Below are positions 25,185 through 33,156 of a stretch of 64,000 nt of DNA, piece after piece; position 1 is the stretch's first letter, and every line of letters begins with the position of its first letter. The notes under the pieces are model-generated. The model made no database searches. It was not told the DNA's origin and saw nothing but the letters and a program-made list of their open reading frames with translations. The stretch comes from DASVCN01 sp040905665 (GTDB taxonomy: Bacteria; Deinococcota; Deinococci; Deinococcales; Trueperaceae), in contig JBBDRD010000026.1 in the NCBI GenBank assembly GCA_040905665.1, positions 1 through 64,000 of the forward strand, given 5' to 3'. Made by a program: the position numbers and the translations under genes.

Positions 25185-26132
25185 ATGAAAATCCTCAAGT
25201 ACGTCTTGCACCTGGTCATCTTTGGCGGATTGGTCCTTGCCGGCATGCGCTACCTCAACAGCGAGGATGTGCTGCAAGCGCTTGCTTCGTTCGACCCGTT
25301 CTACGGGCTGCTGGTGCTCATCGTGCCGGCCGTGCAGTTGGCGATCAAGAGTTGGCGTTTCGAAGTGTTCCTGCGTCCGTTTGGCGTGCGGCGGCAAAGC
25401 ACGGTGATGCGAGCCTACGCCGCAGGGCAGCCGGCCACTTTGATACCTGGCGGAATCGCAGCCCGCATCGGACTTCTTAGGCAGGCGAACGTACCGGTCG
25501 CCACCTCCGCCGCGGTGGTACTGTTCTCCAGCCTGTTCGATCAGGCGGTGTTCGTGCTGGGGCTGTTCGCCACCGCCCTATGGTTCCCCGCTGCCCGGAC
25601 AGCTGCGCTTATCACCCTTGGGGTGGTTGCGTTGGTGGTGCTGCTGGTGCTGGTGCCGCAGGTACGTGCCGTCCTGGGCGGGTTGCTGTTGTGGGCCTCG
25701 AGGCGTGTGGGTCTCGAGGAGGGTGCCGAGCGCTTCGGAGAGGCGGTACGCACCGACCTCAGCAAGCGGGTGTTGGCCTGGGCGCTGGCGCTCTCCATTT
25801 TGGCGTTCGCCACCGACGTGCTGCTGCTCGATTTCAGCCTGCGGGGGGTGGGCCTTCAGGTGCCGCTACCGGAGGTATTTCTCGCCTATCTGCTGCCCAC
25901 CATGCTCGGCCGGCTCAGCGCATTGCCGGCCGGAGGTATAGGCCTTGCCGAAGCTGGCATCGTGGGTTATCTCTCGGGGGTGTCGGGCATAGATCCGTCG
26001 ATTGCGGTGGTTGCCGCTGCGGTGTTCCGCCTGTCCACCGTCTTCCTGCAGGCGCTCTACGGTGCTTTCATCTACTGGTTTGCTTGGCGGGGGGAGCATG
26101 AAACGGTCTTGGAGACCCGGCCGGAGGGGTGA
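25185..26132 (+). CDS. Flippase-like membrane protein (UPF0104, lysylphosphatidylglycerol synthase TM family)
   Basis: A 315-residue polytopic protein with about eight helices. The pattern matches the COG0392/LPG-synthase transmembrane domain: a conserved basic WRFEVFLRPFG loop near residue 63, AGQPATLIPGG near 83, and a C-terminal LPAGGIGLAEAGIVGYL. Members flip or modify lipids; without the cytosolic synthase domain, lipid flipping or regulation is the likely role. The 180 bp before it contain no gene; an AAACGTTT palindrome at 25150-25157 is the only notable element. Confidence 0.78.
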   Translation: MKILKYVLHLVIFGGLVLAGMRYLNSEDVLQALASFDPFYGLLVLIVPAVQLAIKSWRFEVFLRPFGVRRQSTVMRAYAAGQPATLIPGGIAARIGLLRQANVPVATSAAVVLFSSLFDQAVFVLGLFATALWFPAARTAALITLGVVALVVLLVLVPQVRAVLGGLLLWASRRVGLEEGAERFGEAVRTDLSKRVLAWALALSILAFATDVLLLDFSLRGVGLQVPLPEVFLAYLLPTMLGRLSALPAGGIGLAEAGIVGYLSGVSGIDPSIAVVAAAVFRLSTVFLQALYGAFIYWFAWRGEHETVLETRPEG

Positions 26133-26298
26133 AGGCGGGTTCGCCGCGGGCGGTATCGAAACTGGGCAACCTTTTCCCGGCTGCGCGACCACATTTTCCC
26201 GGTCCTGCCATTGAGAAGCAGCTTGGCCCGCACAAAACCATGCGAAACATTCGGACGATTCGCCGGCTTGCCGAGAAGTACTGCGACAGGTACGGCGT

Positions 26299-26748
26299 TT
26301 AGAGCAAGCGCGGATCGAATCGGAACGGCTCAGGCGTCCCGGATCGGATTCTCGTCATTTCAGGGTGAGAGGTGTTGAGGAGCAGATTGCGTTCATCTGG
26401 TAGCACAACGCTAGGGACCAGTAGCGCCAATGAGCGCGCTTCGGTCAGCCAGTCTCGTCCCAACTTGCGCGTCACCTCGAGGCGTGCAGTCCATCCGGCC
26501 TGCAGTGAATCTACTGCTAGCTCCTCGATTGCGTTATCCGGGACGTCAAGGCGAACGAGGCGGTAATCTTGCAGCTTCCGTCGGTCTTCAACGTGCACGA
26601 GGATCTCCAAAACGGCCAGCGACAGATTGGCGGCCGTGTAAACCATTGGGTAACCGGGCGGGTTCCAGCGACCCCCGTATACGAATGCGCCTTCTCCCGT
26701 GAGCGCTTCCGCCTCGTACCTTTGGTCGATCAGGCGGAAGGCTTTCAC
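26299..26748 (-). CDS. RES-domain toxin
   Basis: A 149-residue toxin of the RES family, which degrades NAD+. The eponymous Arg (FRL near residue 5), Glu (in LAVLEILVH near 47) and Ser (LVPSVVLP near 112) are present, together with GGRWNPPGYPMVYTA near residue 26. Length is typical. It lies 48 nt downstream of an Xre/MbcA-type antitoxin on the same strand, the standard RES-Xre order. Confidence 0.92.
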   Translation of the reverse strand: MKAFRLIDQRYEAEALTGEGAFVYGGRWNPPGYPMVYTAANLSLAVLEILVHVEDRRKLQDYRLVRLDVPDNAIEELAVDSLQAGWTARLEVTRKLGRDWLTEARSLALLVPSVVLPDERNLLLNTSHPEMTRIRSGTPEPFRFDPRLL

Positions 26749-26796
26749 CCGCTTAGGTCACGGGTCGTTGACTCCCATCGGCGCTGACCCTGTGCG

Positions 26797-27216
26797 CTAT
26801 GGCAGAACGCCATGTTCGAGCTGACCGATCAGGGTGCTCACCGCCTCGGCGCCGAGCTCGGTATCGAGCAACGAAAGGGGGGGCTTCTCGTCGAACGCAA
26901 ATGCCGGACGTTTTAGCCAGTCGCGGGCTCGGTCTCGATGGCCGAAAAACTCGACCACACGACCGTAAACGCGGGCTACCCGAAGTAGATGATCGCTCTC
27001 CTGAGGAGTGAACCGACCGGCGTGCTTACGATTGTTTAGCGTTCGTAGGGGTAGGCCGATGATGCCAGCGAGCTCCCGATGACTCAACTCGAGTGCTTGG
27101 ATCAGATCCTCGAAGAGAGCATAGGGAAGACCTTCCCGAACGGCCTCGATCAGGCTGGTACGATTATCGGCCAGGCCGGTAAACGAATTGAGAGTCTGTG
27201 GCAGAATCCCGAGCAT
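26797..27216 (-). CDS. Xre/MbcA/ParS-type antitoxin (DUF2384)
   Basis: A 139-residue antitoxin partner of the RES toxin. The N-terminal HTH contains LELSHRELAGIIGLPLRTLNNRK. The C-terminal DUF2384 toxin-binding domain contains RVYGRVVEFFGHRDRARDWLKRP and PLSLLDTELGAEAV. I chose ATG 27216 rather than 27303 because the added 29 residues do not match the family and because TATACT lies 6 nt before this ATG, giving a leaderless start. The C-terminus is expected to block the RES active site. Confidence 0.88.
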   Translation of the reverse strand: MLGILPQTLNSFTGLADNRTSLIEAVREGLPYALFEDLIQALELSHRELAGIIGLPLRTLNNRKHAGRFTPQESDHLLRVARVYGRVVEFFGHRDRARDWLKRPAFAFDEKPPLSLLDTELGAEAVSTLIGQLEHGVLP

Positions 27217-27222
27217 CGAAAA

Positions 27223-27228
27223 AGTATA
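27223..27228 (-). promoter_or_regulatory. -10 box for leaderless RES-module antitoxin
   Basis: On the minus strand TATACT is followed by 6 nt and then the ATG, without a Shine-Dalgarno. It is the promoter of the RES/Xre operon. Confidence 0.55.
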
Positions 27229-27312
27229 GCAGAACTGCACGGTGGGAGTGGCAGTTGTGCACTGGCCAAATCCCATTACACGTCTGGAAGCAGATACCTC
27301 CACCCGAAAACC

Positions 27313-28551
27313 CTAGGCGTCTGCCGTCACCTCTCCCGGATAAGCCACGAACCCGGTTTCCCCGGTCCCCGTCTCACCGCTCCCCAAGAACTCCAACACC
27401 GCCGCTATGAATATCTTCCCGCCAACCAGCATCGAACGTTCGTCGACATTGAACCTGGGGTGGTGGTGCGGGAAGTTCATTCCCTGCTCCTCGTTGCTGC
27501 CACCGACGAAGAAGAAGGTTCCCGGTACCTTCTCGAGGTAGTAGGCGAAGTCTTCTCCGCCCATTACCGGTTCCACTTCCGTCACCTGCTCGTCGCCCAG
27601 CATCTCCCGTGCCAGGCGCTCAATCGTTTCCGTCTCGGCAACGTGATTTCTTACTGCCGGATAACCGCGCCGATAAGCCACCTCCGCTGTAGCACCAGCC
27701 GCTGCGCAGGTTCCTTGGGTAATCTGGTCGATCGCCGTCTCGATCTCCTTCCGCACCTCCTCATCGAAGGTCCGCACCGTGCCCTTGAGGAAAGCCGAGT
27801 CGGGGATGACGTTGAAGGCGCTTCCGGCGTGCAGGGAACCAACTGTCACGACTGCCGGCTTGAGAGGATCGACCCTCCGGCTCACGATCTGTTGCAGGTT
27901 CAATACCAGCTGACTTGCGACCACCAGTGGGTCCACGGTCAGATGAGGCATGGCTCCATGTCCGCCTCGTCCCTTGACTTTCACTTCGAAAGTGTCGGCC
28001 GCAGCCATGGCGTCGCCGGCCCTCACTCCCACCTTTCCCAAGGGCAAGCTCGACCAGACATGCGCTCCGTAAACCACGTCCATACCATCGAGACAGCCAT
28101 CTTCGATCATTGGCTTGGCGCCGCCCGGTGCCACCTCCTCGGCGAACTGGTGGATGAACACCACCCTTCCGGACAGCTCTTCGCGAGACTTGCTGAGTGT
28201 CTTGGCGACACCCAGGAGCGTGGCGGTGTGGATGTCGTGACCGCAGGCGTGCATGACTCCCGGCACCTTTGAGGCGTAGGGAAGGTCGTTCTCCTCCTGA
28301 ATCGGCAGCGCGTCAAAGTCGGCCCGCAGGGCGACAGTCTTGCCCGGTCTTGCGCCCTCAAGCACTCCCACTACACCTCTTCCACCAACGCCGGTCCTCA
28401 CCTCGAGCCCCAAGGACGTCAGGTAATCGGCGATCTTGCGGGGGGTTCGATCCTCCTCGAAAGACAGTTCGGGGTGCATGTGCAGGTCGCGCCGAAATTC
28501 AACCATCTCGGCAAAGAGTTCTTCAAAGCGTTCAGTTAGGGAGCCAAGCAT
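27313..28551 (-). CDS. M20D-family amidohydrolase (N-acyl-L-amino acid amidohydrolase / hippuricase)
   Basis: A 412-residue metal-dependent hydrolase. The family start MHPELSFEE is near residue 26. Metal-binding HACGHDIHTA is near 100, the lid/dimerisation domain includes GRGGHGAMPH near 190, and VMGGEDFAYYLEKVPG closes the catalytic domain. It would release amino acids from N-acyl or related amides. The ATG has GGAGG 6-7 nt upstream. A small uncharacterised gene lies 42 nt upstream on the same strand. Confidence 0.9.
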   Translation of the reverse strand: MLGSLTERFEELFAEMVEFRRDLHMHPELSFEEDRTPRKIADYLTSLGLEVRTGVGGRGVVGVLEGARPGKTVALRADFDALPIQEENDLPYASKVPGVMHACGHDIHTATLLGVAKTLSKSREELSGRVVFIHQFAEEVAPGGAKPMIEDGCLDGMDVVYGAHVWSSLPLGKVGVRAGDAMAAADTFEVKVKGRGGHGAMPHLTVDPLVVASQLVLNLQQIVSRRVDPLKPAVVTVGSLHAGSAFNVIPDSAFLKGTVRTFDEEVRKEIETAIDQITQGTCAAAGATAEVAYRRGYPAVRNHVAETETIERLAREMLGDEQVTEVEPVMGGEDFAYYLEKVPGTFFFVGGSNEEQGMNFPHHHPRFNVDERSMLVGGKIFIAAVLEFLGSGETGTGETGFVAYPGEVTADA

Positions 28552-28593
28552 TTATATCCTCCGGTAGCACAATCTTACGACGGCCCCTGCTCC

Positions 28594-28851
28594 TTACGGG
28601 CGGGGGTTTTCACCCTTCGTCCAGCTGCCTTCGCGGCCCCCCCTCCAGTAGTGCCCGGAACCGGGGTAGCCCATTATCACCTCGACGACCTGCTCGAGGG
28701 GCACCCGGTAAGCGAAACGAGTCTTGAGGTACCAGAGTTCTAGCAAGTCGCGCAACGCCGACCGGTTGCGTTCCCCGTCTAGACCGCCCAGTCGTTCGCT
28801 ATAGGCAAGTGCCCGGCTGACAGCCATGTCGAATAGCTCCTGTCGCGCCAT
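28594..28851 (-). CDS. Small hypothetical protein upstream of the amidohydrolase
   Basis: An 85-residue protein with an alpha-helical pattern (SRALAYSERLGGLDGERNRS, then LRDLLELWYLKTRFAYRV). No signal peptide or Cys motif is visible and no family is recognised. An AGG-containing ribosome site precedes the ATG. Its position 42 nt before the amidohydrolase ATG suggests cotranscription. Confidence 0.55.
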   Translation of the reverse strand: MARQELFDMAVSRALAYSERLGGLDGERNRSALRDLLELWYLKTRFAYRVPLEQVVEVIMGYPGSGHYWRGGREGSWTKGENPRP

Positions 28852-29022
28852 CAGCCTGCTAGAGCGCTAGCCGTGGAATAGGTGATCGCAATCGACGGAG
28901 ACGGGAGCTTCCGGTCACGCTAAACGGTATTCGGGAGCGTTTTGGAGCGAAGCCGGATGCTCATAGACTGAGGTACTCACAGGCTGAGGGTAGTACGAAG
29001 CGAGGCGACGTGGGGAGGGAAG

Positions 29023-29328
29023 ATGGCGAAAAGTAACAAAGGCCCTGGCGAACGCAAGGCAGGTGAACCAGAGGAGAAGCCGGCGACCGGATCCCGTGGT
29101 GCGGGGCGCGAGGATGATACCGGCGACGGGGACTTGGAGGAAACGTTGGACCGCGAGCGTCACGGCAGCGGCGAATTCGATCCGGCAGAGCGCTACGGCC
29201 GGCGAGACGTATTTCCCGACCGAACGAGGGCCGAGCCTGGCGATGAGGACGAGTTCGACGGTGAAGATAGCGATCATGGCGGAGGGAGCAGGGGAAGCGA
29301 CTCGCCTCGTAAGCAGCGGCCGGACTAA
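29023..29328 (+). CDS. Small acidic, low-complexity protein
   Basis: A 101-residue highly charged protein, basic at the first 15 residues and then rich in Asp, Glu, Gly and Arg. It has no hydrophobic core and is probably disordered. A strong ribosome site (GGGAGGGAAG) stands just before the ATG, which is the main support for it being a gene. No family is recognised. It converges with tyrA. Confidence 0.5.
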   Translation: MAKSNKGPGERKAGEPEEKPATGSRGAGREDDTGDGDLEETLDRERHGSGEFDPAERYGRRDVFPDRTRAEPGDEDEFDGEDSDHGGGSRGSDSPRKQRPD

Positions 29329-29345
29329 CGCTCCGCGATACTCCT

Positions 29346-30443
29346 TCAGCTGCCGTTCCCGCGCCCCCGCGCTTCGTAGCCGGCTTGACGCAGCGCCTCG
29401 GTGCCCCGCCGCAGCCCGTCGTCGTCGTCGAACGCCAACCTCACCGCGCCGCCCGCCTCGCGGATCCCCAGGACCTCGATGTCCTTGATGTTGACGAAGG
29501 CCTCGCCCAATGACCGAGTAATCTTGGCAAGCTCACCGGGTCGGTCGGGGACGGCGATGACTACTTCGAAGCGTGACGGGAGCAAGCTCCGCTTGACTAC
29601 AGGAATTCCATCACGGATGCGCTTTGCGGCCTCGGCCTCTTCGAGGAGAGCCTCGGGGTCGGAAAGGAGCTCCGAGAGTCGTGCGAGCTGCCCCGTCAAC
29701 GAGCTCATCGCAAGGCGCACCGCTTCTGAGTTGCCTACCACCATGTCGCGACTCATCAGCGGACTACCAGACGCGATACGGGTGAGGTCGCGAAAGCCGC
29801 CGGCGGCCAGTAGCGTGAGCAGGTCCCGGTCGTGGTCCTCGGCGACCAGCCGGGTGAGCGCCACAGCCGCCAGATAGGGCACGTGACTCACCGAGGCGAC
29901 CAGCCGGTCGTGCTGCGCCGGCTCTACTTGCAAACTTCGCGAGCCCAGGTTCTCTACGAAAGCCTCGACGCGCTCGAGCGCAACGGAATCGGTGGCGTCG
30001 GTGGGGGTTAGCACCCAAACGGCGTTTTCCAGCAGGGAGGCGTCGGCATTCTGCACCCCCACCCGTTCCGAGCCGGCCATCGGGTGCCCGCCGACGAATC
30101 GTAGGTGAGAGAGCGCTTCGACCGGCCCTTGTTTGACCGAGCCAACGTCGGTGAGGATGGCGCCGGGGGCAAGATACGGTTCCAGCGACAGAGCCAACTC
30201 GACCAAGCTCCGCACCGGGGTGGCCAGGACAACCAGTTCGGCTTGCGAGAGCCAGTCCCCCGGCTCGAGCTGCGCTTCGTCGATGATTCCCATGCCGCGG
30301 GCGGCATCGAGTGTCACCGGGTCCCGGTCCAGGCCGATCACCCGGTTTGCCAGGAAACGCTGGCGAATTCCAAGCCCGATCGATCCGCCGATCAGACCTA
30401 CTCCGGCGATGACTACCGTGTCGAACAGCGGGGCCGGTCGCAT
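29346..30443 (-). CDS. tyrA: Prephenate dehydrogenase with C-terminal ACT domain
   Basis: A 365-residue enzyme that converts prephenate to 4-hydroxyphenylpyruvate in tyrosine synthesis. The NAD-binding motif GVGLIGGSIGLGI is near residue 15 and the catalytic His segment GGHPMAGSE near 120. The ACT domain (about 288-360) starts FEVVIAVPDRPGELAKITRSLGE and would bind tyrosine for feedback inhibition. It begins 4 nt after the aroF stop, so the two form an operon controlled by the region at 31477-31715. Confidence 0.94.
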   Translation of the reverse strand: MRPAPLFDTVVIAGVGLIGGSIGLGIRQRFLANRVIGLDRDPVTLDAARGMGIIDEAQLEPGDWLSQAELVVLATPVRSLVELALSLEPYLAPGAILTDVGSVKQGPVEALSHLRFVGGHPMAGSERVGVQNADASLLENAVWVLTPTDATDSVALERVEAFVENLGSRSLQVEPAQHDRLVASVSHVPYLAAVALTRLVAEDHDRDLLTLLAAGGFRDLTRIASGSPLMSRDMVVGNSEAVRLAMSSLTGQLARLSELLSDPEALLEEAEAAKRIRDGIPVVKRSLLPSRFEVVIAVPDRPGELAKITRSLGEAFVNIKDIEVLGIREAGGAVRLAFDDDDGLRRGTEALRQAGYEARGRGNGS

Positions 30444-30447
30444 CTAC

Positions 30448-31476
30448 TCAGATGGTCTTGCCCAGAGCGGCAACCACCGGTCGAAGCTGCTCCATCAGCC
30501 GGCCGAAATCGGCGTCGGTGAGCTGTTGGGCTGCATCGGAAAGGGCGCTCTCGGGCGTTGGATGGACTTCTACTATGAGTCCGTCGGCGCCGGCAGCCGC
30601 AGCAGCCAGGGAGAGTGGAGCGACCAGGCTGCGCCGCCCCGCCGCGTGCGACGGATCGACCCACACCGGCAGGTGCGAGAGCTCTTTGAGTACGGGGACC
30701 GCGCCAAGGTCGAGGGTGAAGCGTGTGGCCGTTTCGAAAGTGCGGATGCCTCGCTCGCACAGAATGACGTTGGGGTTGCCCTGGGAGAGGATGTATTCCG
30801 CCGCCTGCAGGAATTCGTTGATGCTGGTCGACATTCCGCGCTTGAAGAGGACCGGCTTGCCCGATTTGCCAACCTCGGCGAGCAGCGCGAAGTTCTGTGT
30901 GTTGCGGGCGCCTATCTGGAGCATGTCGGCAACATTGGCGACGGTTTCGACCAGATCCGGCGAAGTGACCTCGGTGACTATCGGAAGACCTGTCTCCTCG
31001 CGCGCCTGGGCCAGAATCCTCAGCCCCTCCTCCCCAAGTCCCTGGAAGGAGTAGGGGCTGGTCCGGGGCTTGAAGGCGCCGCCGCGCAACACCGCCGCGC
31101 CGTGCCGCTTCACGATGGCGGCGGCTGCATGGGTCTGCTCGGCACTTTCGACACCGCAGGGACCGGCGGCCACCACGAAGCGGCCGTTTCCTGTCTTTAC
31201 GCCGTTGTCGGCCCCGCCGATCATCACGAACGAGTCGTCATGCCTGAACTCGCGGGAGGCCAGCTTGAAGGGCTTTGTGATAGGTACGACGCTCTCCACA
31301 CCGGCCACGCCCCTAAGGTGCTCGAGCACGTCGTCGGTGGGGGCCGGGCCGATCGCTCCGATGACGACGCGCGATTCTCCCTCGCTTACGTGGGGGGTAA
31401 AGCTCAATGAGGATATTTCGGCGAGAACGTTGCTGACGGCCTCCTTAGAGGCGTCCTTACGCATGACAATTACCAT
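30448..31476 (-). CDS. aroF: 3-deoxy-7-phosphoheptulonate (DAHP) synthase, AroA-I beta type
   Basis: A 342-residue first enzyme of the shikimate pathway, condensing PEP with erythrose 4-phosphate. An N-terminal ferredoxin-like regulatory domain (about 1-68) precedes the TIM barrel. Conserved barrel segments are VVAAGPCGVES, RGGAFKPRTSPYSFQGLG, ARNTQNFALL, GKPVLFKRGMS, ILCERGIRTFE and WVDPSHAAGRR. It is the first gene of aroF-tyrA. A 19-codon leader ORF with two Tyr codons lies 100 nt upstream within the same transcript. Confidence 0.95.
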   Translation of the reverse strand: MVIVMRKDASKEAVSNVLAEISSLSFTPHVSEGESRVVIGAIGPAPTDDVLEHLRGVAGVESVVPITKPFKLASREFRHDDSFVMIGGADNGVKTGNGRFVVAAGPCGVESAEQTHAAAAIVKRHGAAVLRGGAFKPRTSPYSFQGLGEEGLRILAQAREETGLPIVTEVTSPDLVETVANVADMLQIGARNTQNFALLAEVGKSGKPVLFKRGMSTSINEFLQAAEYILSQGNPNVILCERGIRTFETATRFTLDLGAVPVLKELSHLPVWVDPSHAAGRRSLVAPLSLAAAAAGADGLIVEVHPTPESALSDAAQQLTDADFGRLMEQLRPVVAALGKTI

Positions 31477-31507
31477 TGTTTGCTCCTGAGGGTCGAGGCG
31501 CGTGCGG

Positions 31508-31525
31508 CCACGAGAGCTTTCGTGG
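31508..31525 (-). promoter_or_regulatory. Stem-loop between leader peptide and aroF
   Basis: CCACGA and TCGTGG form a 6-bp perfect stem around a 6-nt loop in the aroF leader. On the minus strand an upstream segment (about 31525-31553) can form a rival hairpin using the C run that abuts this stem. No U tract follows, so a classical intrinsic terminator is not evident. Confidence 0.35.
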
Positions 31526-31575
31526 GGTACCGCGAAGCGAACTCCGGCCCTGTCTTAGCTATCTTGCAATAAGGG

Positions 31576-31635
31576 TCAGACGGGGGGCGCAGCTTCGGGG
31601 GCGGTTAGCGGCAGATAGCCATAGCCATCGTCCAT
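31576..31635 (-). CDS. aroF leader peptide (19 residues, two Tyr codons)
   Basis: The ORF encodes MDDGYGYLPLTAPEAAPPV. Its ATG is preceded at ideal spacing by GGAGGTGAT, a perfect match to the anti-Shine-Dalgarno, which is stronger than almost any other site in the window. It lies between a good promoter (31688-31715) and aroF, whose product starts the pathway to tyrosine. Two TAT codons near the start and a Pro-Pro near the end could stall ribosomes when charged tRNA-Tyr is short. A leader-peptide attenuator or translational switch is inferred; the RNA alternatives are not resolved. Confidence 0.6.
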   Translation of the reverse strand: MDDGYGYLPLTAPEAAPPV

Positions 31636-31687
31636 GGCATCACCTCCGCACTGGCAAGTCGCATGAAGCTGCGAAGACATGCGCAAG

Positions 31688-31715
31688 AGTTTACCAGAAG
31701 AGGGGAAGCTGTCAA
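31688..31715 (-). promoter_or_regulatory. Promoter of the aroF-tyrA operon
   Basis: On the minus strand TTGACA (31710-31715) and TAAACT (31688-31693) are separated by 16 bp. Transcription would start near 31681, about 45 nt before the leader peptide and about 205 nt before aroF. Confidence 0.7.
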
Positions 31716-31896
31716 CGGCGTTAGGGGAAAGTGGGCGGGAGGCTCGCGCATCAGGCCATGGATATACGAGCTTGTGTGTCGAACAGTGCGCCGCTGCCGG
31801 CAGACCATCTTAACTGTCGGCTATGGCCCAGACGGGAACCCGGCCGTGCAAGTACAGTGCCTGTTGGTTAGGCAAGGGTACTGGGGGTGCTAATCG

Positions 31897-32460
31897 ATGA
31901 GCATGAAGCAGGGAACGGACATTATTCGGGATTGGCCGAAGGAGTCACAGCAGGCCGCGCAGCTCGTTATCGAGCAGTACGGTGAGCCTGGCGAAGTAAG
32001 CGAGACCCAGTTGACCTGGTACAAGCCGGGACCGTGGAAGCGGATCGTGGCCTCGAAGCAGTTCTATCAGCACGACTTCCCGGCGCCACACATCGATTCG
32101 GTCGAGTCGGTCATCGATTACCAGGTTCCGGTAGGAAAATTTACGGAGATTGCCGAGTTCGACGGCAGTGTCATAGTCGAGCGGACGGCCGGCGAAGTGT
32201 CGGCGCGCTGCCATGACGAGCAGGCGAACTTCCTGGCGCTGAACCTCATGAACGACATCGTGACCGGCGCCAAGAGCGTGCAAGCGGCGCGTGAGTATTA
32301 CGCCAAGGAGTTCGCCGACTTTCGGCGTAAGAAGCCGACGCCGTACATGGAGGGGCTTAAGTTTGCACCGGCCGAAGGCGATGCGGCGGATCCGGACGAG
32401 AGGATCTTGTCGAAGCAGGACCTGGAGGAAGCCGCCCAAGAGGGTAAGGAGCGCGCCTAG
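31897..32460 (+). CDS. Conserved hypothetical protein
   Basis: A 187-residue soluble protein with Trp/Tyr-rich segments (LTWYKPGPWKRIVASKQFYQ) and a helical charged C-terminus. No signal peptide, no transmembrane helix and no catalytic motif that I recognise. A GGGGGTG ribosome-site-like sequence precedes the first ATG; a second ATG lies two codons in. The composition and codon pattern match neighbouring genes, so it is likely real. It resembles proteins annotated only as hypothetical. Confidence 0.7.
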   Translation: MSMKQGTDIIRDWPKESQQAAQLVIEQYGEPGEVSETQLTWYKPGPWKRIVASKQFYQHDFPAPHIDSVESVIDYQVPVGKFTEIAEFDGSVIVERTAGEVSARCHDEQANFLALNLMNDIVTGAKSVQAAREYYAKEFADFRRKKPTPYMEGLKFAPAEGDAADPDERILSKQDLEEAAQEGKERA

Positions 32461-32554
32461 GCTCGGGTAGTCATGTCCACGCTCCTACGTTTATGGACTG
32501 GTGTGCGACATTGACAGTAAATGTGTTTGCTGAAGCCTGACTCGCCACCGAAGA

Positions 32555-33034
32555 TCACTGCCCTGCCGCTACATTTGGCCGCAGCAGGTGATCCAGGCAA
32601 GGCCGGTAATTGACACCCTGATTGAAGTCGATGGCCAGGTCGGCGACGGTGAACTCGGCGAGCACAGCCAGCACCGCGTCGCGCAGCCGTTGCCAGATGC
32701 TGTTGCGAGCGTGGCAATGTGATTCCTCGATGCAAGGCTGATGCCACTTGAGGCTGATGCATGACAGAGGCGCAACGGGCCCGTCGATGGCCCTCATCAC
32801 GTCACGCAAGTTGATCTCGTTGGGAGCACGTGAGAGGCGATATCCTCCACCCACGCCCTTTTTCGAGACGACAAGGCCGTTCGAGGTAAGAGCGGCCAGA
32901 ATTCGGACCAAGTAAGGTCGCGCCACCCCGGTCGCCTGGCTCACGTCGTCGCTCGCCAACCAGCCCTGGTCGGGTTGCGTAGCCAGATATCCCAGGGCCT
33001 GCAGAGCGTAGATGTCCGTCGCCGAGAGTCGCAT
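32555..33034 (-). CDS. Rrf2-family transcriptional regulator
   Basis: A 159-residue winged-helix regulator. The N-terminal HTH starts MRLSATDIYALQALGYLA and includes TGVARPYLVRILAALTSNGLV and KGVGGGYRLSR. Three Cys at 92, 101 and 107 (CX8CX5C, with His next to the last) occupy the iron-sulfur region of IscR/NsrR/RirA, but the first spacing is longer than in IscR. I chose ATG 33034 by alignment; TACAAT lies 5 nt upstream. No obvious target gene adjoins it. Confidence 0.85.
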   Translation of the reverse strand: MRLSATDIYALQALGYLATQPDQGWLASDDVSQATGVARPYLVRILAALTSNGLVVSKKGVGGGYRLSRAPNEINLRDVMRAIDGPVAPLSCISLKWHQPCIEESHCHARNSIWQRLRDAVLAVLAEFTVADLAIDFNQGVNYRPCLDHLLRPNVAAGQ

Positions 33035-33039
33035 GGGGC

Positions 33040-33045
33040 ATTGTA
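33040..33045 (-). promoter_or_regulatory. -10 box for leaderless Rrf2 gene
   Basis: TACAAT on the minus strand ends 5 nt before the ATG, with no Shine-Dalgarno. Confidence 0.5.
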
Positions 33046-33156
33046 CTGCCGTGACCGCCGGTCTCTTGATTGGAGTGGGTCCGGAGACTGCAGTGTCGCA
33101 CTCCAACTGGCGTGGGGCAGCGAAGGCCCAACCCTCGCTGATGCTCCTATTGTGTG

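Noticed and set aside
26241..26303. A 20-codon ORF (MRNIRTIRRLAEKYCDRYGV) in the gap before the RES toxin
   Set aside because: It has no ribosome site or -10 box and no context; short basic ORFs of this size are expected by chance.
27079..28272. A 397-codon open frame on the plus strand opposite the M20 amidohydrolase
   Set aside because: It is an antisense shadow of a clear enzyme with all catalytic motifs; the frame has no recognisable domain and His/Leu-rich composition typical of reverse-strand frames.
30133..31410. A 425-codon plus-strand frame over tyrA and aroF
   Set aside because: It is a shadow frame crossing two well-identified genes on the other strand.
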